Shown here piece by piece: positions 60,998 to 64,000 of a stretch of 64,000 bases of DNA. The translations under genes were made by a program, and so were the position numbers. The notes below the pieces were generated by a model. The model was not told the origin of the DNA, ran no database searches, and worked only from the letters and a program-made list of their open reading frames with translations. This DNA is from Actinacidiphila acidipaludis. GTDB lineage: Bacteria; Actinomycetota; Actinomycetes; Streptomycetales; Streptomycetaceae. The stretch is from NCBI RefSeq assembly GCF_019890725.1, contig NZ_JAINZZ010000006.1:206102-270101 (forward strand), in the 5' to 3' direction. Numbering within the stretch: the stretch's first letter is position 1; the number at the start of each line of letters is the position of its first letter.

Positions 60998-61654
60998 TCA
61001 CCGGGCCGGGATCGGCGCCGCGTCAGGCTCCTGTGCGTCCGCGCCGCCGAGGGGGGAGGTCCACCCGGGATCACGCCAGGGGCCGGTCCGCGCGTGGTCC
61101 AGCAGCTGCCGGGCGGTGCGGGAAGCGGTGCCGTGCGGGGCTCCGACGGCGACGAGGGCCGCTGCCACCGTCGGGATCGCCTCGTCCGGGACGTCGGGGT
61201 CGCTCAGCAGCGGAAGCAGCAGTAGGAGGCGGGACGCGTGCTCCTCGTCATCGTCGCCGGGAGGGCCCGAACCCTCGACGAACCCCGTCAGCTCGCTCCA
61301 CGTGAGGCCGCCGCCTTCCAACTCCCCCTGCCAGGCGGCGATGTGCTCGGCGGCCTGCCCGCGAGGGTGAACGGCCAGGAAGTCGATTCCGCTGTCGCCG
61401 GGCAGGTTCCGGTAGACGACTGCGATCCCCTGTCCGTTCCCGCAGAGCACGCGGAACACCGGCCACCGCTCGGCATCCTCGAGGCTCTCGGAGAGGGCGT
61501 CGACGTCGGCCCCGTCATCGCCGAACCACGCCGGCTCGGCCCCGGCCGCGGAATCCACCAGCCCGAGCAAGTGGTGGGACCAGAACCCCGGGCTGCCCAG
61601 CAGCGGTTCCCCGTCGACCAGGAAACCGCCTGCCTCATACCCCTCGATGACCAC
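60998..61654 (-). CDS. Hypothetical protein, possibly envelope- or immunity-related
   Basis: This encodes 218 residues from GTG 61654. It begins MVIEGYEAGGFLVDGEPLLGSPGFWSHHLLGLVDSAAGAEPAWFGDDGADVDAL and continues FRVLCGNGQGIAVVYRNLPGDSGIDFLAVHPRGQAAEHIAAWQGELEGGGLTWSEL. The C-terminal third is helical with an AIPTVAAALVAVGAP region. No domain is recognised; some SUKH-like or immunity proteins look similar in overall style, which is only a weak hint. It lies 12 bases from the next minus-strand gene. Confidence 0.6.
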   Translation of the reverse strand: MVIEGYEAGGFLVDGEPLLGSPGFWSHHLLGLVDSAAGAEPAWFGDDGADVDALSESLEDAERWPVFRVLCGNGQGIAVVYRNLPGDSGIDFLAVHPRGQAAEHIAAWQGELEGGGLTWSELTGFVEGSGPPGDDDEEHASRLLLLLPLLSDPDVPDEAIPTVAAALVAVGAPHGTASRTARQLLDHARTGPWRDPGWTSPLGGADAQEPDAAPIPAR

Positions 61655-61666
61655 GCCGCCGTTCCC

Positions 61667-62065
61667 TCAGATCCCGGCCGGGCCGGTCGGTGCGGCCAGG
61701 ACCCTTCGGCACTTCGGGCAGGACGCGGTCCGCTCGACCCATTCGTTGAGGAAATCGGCGAACCAGGCGGTGCCCAGGGCCGCCAGCACCGCGGCGACGA
61801 CGCCGAGTACGGCCGGGTGGATCGCCGCCGGCCAGCACGCGAGCCAGCGCCGGGGGCTCTTCCATGGGTCCACCGGGGTGAAGCAGGCGACGATCGACAC
61901 GATCACGCCGAACACCTCCGCCGTCGCGACGAACCAGGCGGCCTTCGCCCAGTTCCTGCGCACGACGGGTTTCACCGCCTGGTCGCAGTGCCGGCAGAAC
62001 GCGTCCCCGCCGGGGCGCATCACGCGGGCCGCCAGGGCCCTCAGTTCACGAAGTCGCACGGTCAT
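61667..62065 (-). CDS. Membrane protein with two zinc-ribbon-like CxxC motifs
   Basis: This encodes 132 residues from ATG 62065. CRHC near residue 24 and CPKC near residue 118 form a split zinc ribbon. Between them are two transmembrane helices (WFVATAEVFGVIVSIVACFT, HPAVLGVVAAVLAALGTAWF). The topology puts the two Cys pairs on the same side, so they could share one zinc ion. No family name is known to me. It is probably cotranscribed with the gene at 60998. Confidence 0.68.
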   Translation of the reverse strand: MTVRLRELRALAARVMRPGGDAFCRHCDQAVKPVVRRNWAKAAWFVATAEVFGVIVSIVACFTPVDPWKSPRRWLACWPAAIHPAVLGVVAAVLAALGTAWFADFLNEWVERTASCPKCRRVLAAPTGPAGI

Positions 62066-62185
62066 CCCCCCACGTCCGTACAGCAGTCGGACGGACCATC
62101 ACACCGTCCCCCTCCGAGCTGGTGAGAGCACGACGGTACGCCGGGCCCTCGCGGCTGGGAAGCCGGGGGCGCGTACGCTCCGCGC

Positions 62186-62428
62186 ATGGCTCTCACCGTG
62201 CACGTCGCGGAGTACCTGGAGGACTGCGCGCTGGTGGCGGGCGAGGACCTCGCGCGTCAACCGGCCTTCTGGCTCGCCCATCTCCTGCTGACCGTGGGCG
62301 ACCACAGCCCCCGTCGTATCCCCCTCGGCATCGCGCCGGCCCGGGCCCAAGCCCTGGCGGACGCCCTGCGCGCAAGCAGCGCGGAGTCGCCCGAGGAGGG
62401 GCGCGCCGCATCGGGCCGGCCGTCCTAG
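62186..62428 (+). CDS. Small hypothetical protein
   Basis: This encodes 80 residues from ATG 62186 (MALTVHVAEYLEDCALVAGEDLARQPAFWLAHLLLTVGDHSPRRIPLG). It looks helical, with no signal peptide or known motif. Its TAG overlaps the TAG of the convergent gene at 62425-62880 by four bases, so the two messages overlap. Function unknown. Confidence 0.5.
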   Translation: MALTVHVAEYLEDCALVAGEDLARQPAFWLAHLLLTVGDHSPRRIPLGIAPARAQALADALRASSAESPEEGRAASGRPS

Positions 62429-62880
62429 CCGTGCGGGCCGGGGTTCTGCTTCGGCTCGAAGGGGAAGTGGGGGTACCCCTCCATACAGGTGCCGTCCGGC
62501 TGGACGACCGGGGAGTGCATGCCTGCTCGGTAGAGGACGGTGAGCAGTACGGCGACGGCGACGGGCAGCACCCACTGCAGACACCGCAGGCCCGGCAGGG
62601 GGAGCGTCGCGCCCCACAGCGACAGCTGGCAGAGGAGCAGTGCGGCGGTCATGGCGAACCAGACGAGTGGGGTCGTGCCGATCACGAGATAGGTCTCGCC
62701 CGCCGCGTCGTTCCCCAAGGGGCAGTCGCTCCAGGCCCGGGCGGTCAGGCACATGCCGACGTAGGCGCCGACCGCCGCGAACACCGGCGAACGCGCCAGG
62801 AGCTGCCACGGAGGCAGCGTGAGACGCGGTTGCGTGCCCCGGCGAGAACGGATCGTCTGAGCCTTCACAGCCAGTACCAC
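62425..62880 (-). CDS. Small multi-pass membrane protein
   Basis: This encodes 151 residues. Four hydrophobic segments are visible (residues about 30-50, 62-84, 92-108 and around), including SPVFAAVGAYVGMCLTA and LVWFAMTAALLLCQLSLWGA. The C-terminus (VVQPDGTCMEGYPHFPFEPKQNPGPHG) is short and polar. I do not recognise a family. Confidence 0.6.
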   Translation of the reverse strand: MVLAVKAQTIRSRRGTQPRLTLPPWQLLARSPVFAAVGAYVGMCLTARAWSDCPLGNDAAGETYLVIGTTPLVWFAMTAALLLCQLSLWGATLPLPGLRCLQWVLPVAVAVLLTVLYRAGMHSPVVQPDGTCMEGYPHFPFEPKQNPGPHG

Positions 62881-63085
62881 TCGCCCGTGTCCCGGAGCAG
62901 TTCCCTCCGGTGGCCGGGACTCGGGCAGACGCCCGGCCCTCAGGGCCTCGATCCCGGCCGGGGGTTGGCCCCGTACAGAGGGCCGTCAGCCGCCGATCGC
63001 GAGACAGGGTGAGACGCCTCATGCCAAGAGCGGGTGCCCCTCCGGGAGGGACACCCACTCTGACCTGCTCATACTTCTACCTGCG
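62881..63085. other. Intergenic region with tRNA-type terminator
   Basis: No gene is visible here. A hairpin, GGGTG..CCTCC paired with GGAGG..CACCC, lies at 63032-63056, just downstream of the tRNA fragment when read on the minus strand, and was probably the terminator of the original tRNA. Confidence 0.6.
63032..63056 (-). terminator. Probable terminator of the original tRNA-Ser
   Basis: GGGTG, CCTCC and their complements GGAGG, CACCC form a compact stem 30 bases after the tRNA 3' end. Confidence 0.65.
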
Positions 63086-63142
63086 CGGAGGCTGTGGGAT
63101 TTGAACCCACGGTGACATCGCTGCCACGACGGTTTTCAAGAT
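63086..63142 (-). mobile_element. 3' fragment of tRNA-Ser (TGA), probable att site
   Basis: Read on the minus strand, CTTGAAAACCGTCG is an anticodon loop (TGA) and 3' anticodon stem. It is followed by a class II variable arm, the T arm GTGGGTTCAAATCCCAC and the acceptor end AGCCTCCG. The 5' half of a tRNA-Ser does not precede it; the sequence changes to GCATTCAGCG-type DNA at the anticodon stem. A 3' half of a tRNA beside an integrase is the typical mark of an integrated element's attachment site. Confidence 0.82.
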
Positions 63143-63180
63143 CTCTCGGCGATCATGGACGCTGAATGCTTCGCCGCAGG

Positions 63181-63776
63181 TCAGCGCTTGGCCGGGACGC
63201 CTACGGAGCCGTCATCGTCGTCCCCGTGCCCTTCGCGTGCCCCATCGACACTTTCGTGCCCCGAAGCCCATACCTCCATAGCGTCGGCCACCTCGGCATC
63301 GCGGCCGGCAACGGGCCGGGCGTAGTGCCGAGTGGTCACACTGGCGTTCCCATGACCGAGCCGGTGAGCGGCGGTCATGACGCCGTGCCGGTCGGCCACC
63401 CACGTACCGTGCGACGCCCTCAGGTCGTGAGGCGTCACGTCGGTGAGGCCGACTGCCGCCACGGCCGGGTCGAAGTACGCCTTGCGCCACTGGTTGTAGC
63501 GCAGCGGGTCGCCCCTGACTGTTGGTGAACAGCAGGGCGTCCAAGTCGTCGGGCACGCCCGCGAGGTGTTCTCTTGCCCGCTGTACGAGCGAAGCGGGAA
63601 GAGACAAGACACGCTTCTGATGGCTCTTGGGGGTATCGAAGGTCAGGGTTCCGTCTGCCTCGGACAGATTCTCGTCGATGACAACGAGGCCCTTCGCTAG
63701 ATCGAAGTCGCCGCGCCGAAGAGCGAAGGCTTCTCCGATGCGGAGGCCGGCGCCCTGCCCGACGCAGTGCAGGTCG
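63181..63776 (-). pseudogene. Frameshifted, truncated tyrosine-type integrase
   Basis: Two minus-strand frames together encode the C-terminal catalytic domain of a phage-type integrase. The upstream part (to about 63530) has GLRIGEAFALRRGDFDLAKGLVVIDENLSEADG with the first catalytic Arg. After a frameshift near 63510-63530 the downstream part continues GDPLRYNQWRKAYF, then HDLRASHGTW and LGHGNASVTTRHYAR with the His, Arg, second His and Tyr nucleophile. The N-terminal half is missing, cut by the ISL3-like transposase that starts near 63750. The gene is therefore inactive. Confidence 0.85.
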
Positions 63777-64000
63777 CCGACCGGTGGCACCTGTGGCACA
63801 ACCTGTGCGAAGCCGCCCTGAACGAGGTGAAAGCACACAGCACCTGCTGGGCCGCCGTGCTCGACGCCCCCATCTACGACGGGCCCCGCGCGCAGACCAC
63901 CCTCGAACGCTGGCGCCAGGTCCACAACCTGCTCGAGAAGGGCGTCGGCCTGCTCGAATGCGCCCGCCGACCACAACTGTCCCTGAACACCGTCAAACGC
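63750..64000 (+). mobile_element. ISL3-family transposase, N-terminally truncated and running off the window
   Basis: The plus-strand frame reads DAVQVADRWHLWHNLCEAALNEVKAHSTCWAAVLDAP, then TTLERWRQVHNLLEKGVGLLECARRPQLSLNTVKR, and stays open to the last base. The VADRWHLWHNL segment is a hallmark of ISL3-type DDE transposases. Its 5' part is absent because integrase DNA lies there, so it is a fragment or a junction of two elements. Which insertion came first cannot be seen here. Confidence 0.82.

Noticed and set aside
60046..61305. A 419-codon plus-strand gene
   Set aside because: Its second half is antisense to the well supported GNAT and 60998-61654 genes, so the coding part must end before 60547.
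63181..63612. A complete short integrase gene
   Set aside because: It holds only the C-terminal part of the domain in this frame, and its first residues are out-of-frame text, so the gene is frameshifted.

Overview
This is high-GC actinobacterial DNA, almost certainly from a Streptomyces or a close relative in the Streptomycetaceae. The evidence is GC-rich wobble positions throughout, GTG/TTG starts with AGGAGG-type ribosome binding sites, a MelC1/MelC2 tyrosinase pair, a chaplin, paired SigB-type sigma factors downstream of upp and tadA, F420-type and MEDS/STAS proteins, and an LAxTG sortase substrate. The first 62.9 kb reads as chromosomal backbone; only the last kilobase shows mobile DNA.

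Layout. 1-7.5 kb: end of a CelD-like GNAT protein, a secreted GH26-type hydrolase, the melC operon followed by three 90-bp tandem repeats, a chaplin, small secreted proteins and a TolB-like lipoprotein. 7.5-14.2 kb: a DUF1992 protein, a PAS-GAF-SpoIIE phosphatase, a MarR regulator, a VapB-like protein, a LytR-C protein, upp, the TadA partner and tadA, then tRNA-Ser(CGA). 14.3-22.7 kb: a HTH/MarR regulator divergent from a DUF4097 protein, a Dabb protein, two tandem stress/sporulation sigma factors, an aldo/keto reductase, a 14-TM drug exporter with a palindromic operator, and an F420/PPOX enzyme. 22.9-28.9 kb: a four-gene minus-strand operon (response regulator, histidine kinase, GT2-GtrA fusion, GT39 membrane glycosyltransferase) that looks like a regulated envelope glycosylation unit. 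29-37 kb: MEDS/STAS, DinB, GNAT, MFS, membrane proteins, two tRNAs and an SSI-type protease inhibitor. 37.3-48.6 kb: a very large degenerate hybrid kinase, an acyl-CoA ligase, a SigE-family sigma factor, a DUF1906 secreted protein, ribokinase, a sortase-anchored protein and an epimerase. 48.8-56.9 kb: stress defence, with msrA, an encapsulin plus DyP peroxidase cargo, an operon of two O6-alkylguanine methyltransferases with a sigma factor between them, a CysZ-like protein, a GH18 chitinase behind a DasR-type site, and Ku. 57-62.9 kb: secreted phytase-like and lamin-tail proteins, SUKH, GNAT and small membrane proteins. 63-64 kb: a scar of an integrative element, made of the 3' end of a tRNA-Ser(TGA), a frameshifted tyrosine integrase and a truncated ISL3-family transposase.

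Most convergent gene ends carry strong palindromes. Several of these share one recurring core (GGGGGCACCTCCCGG...CTGGGGGA) and form a dispersed REP-like family. A second, larger structured element of about 190-230 bp occurs twice in opposite orientations (near 10.5 and 31.1 kb), with stems that differ in sequence but keep pairing. These repeats, the alkyltransferase-sigma-alkyltransferase operon, the pseudokinase at 37.3 kb and the possible ATC-initiated small gene at 35.4 kb are the least ordinary parts of the window.
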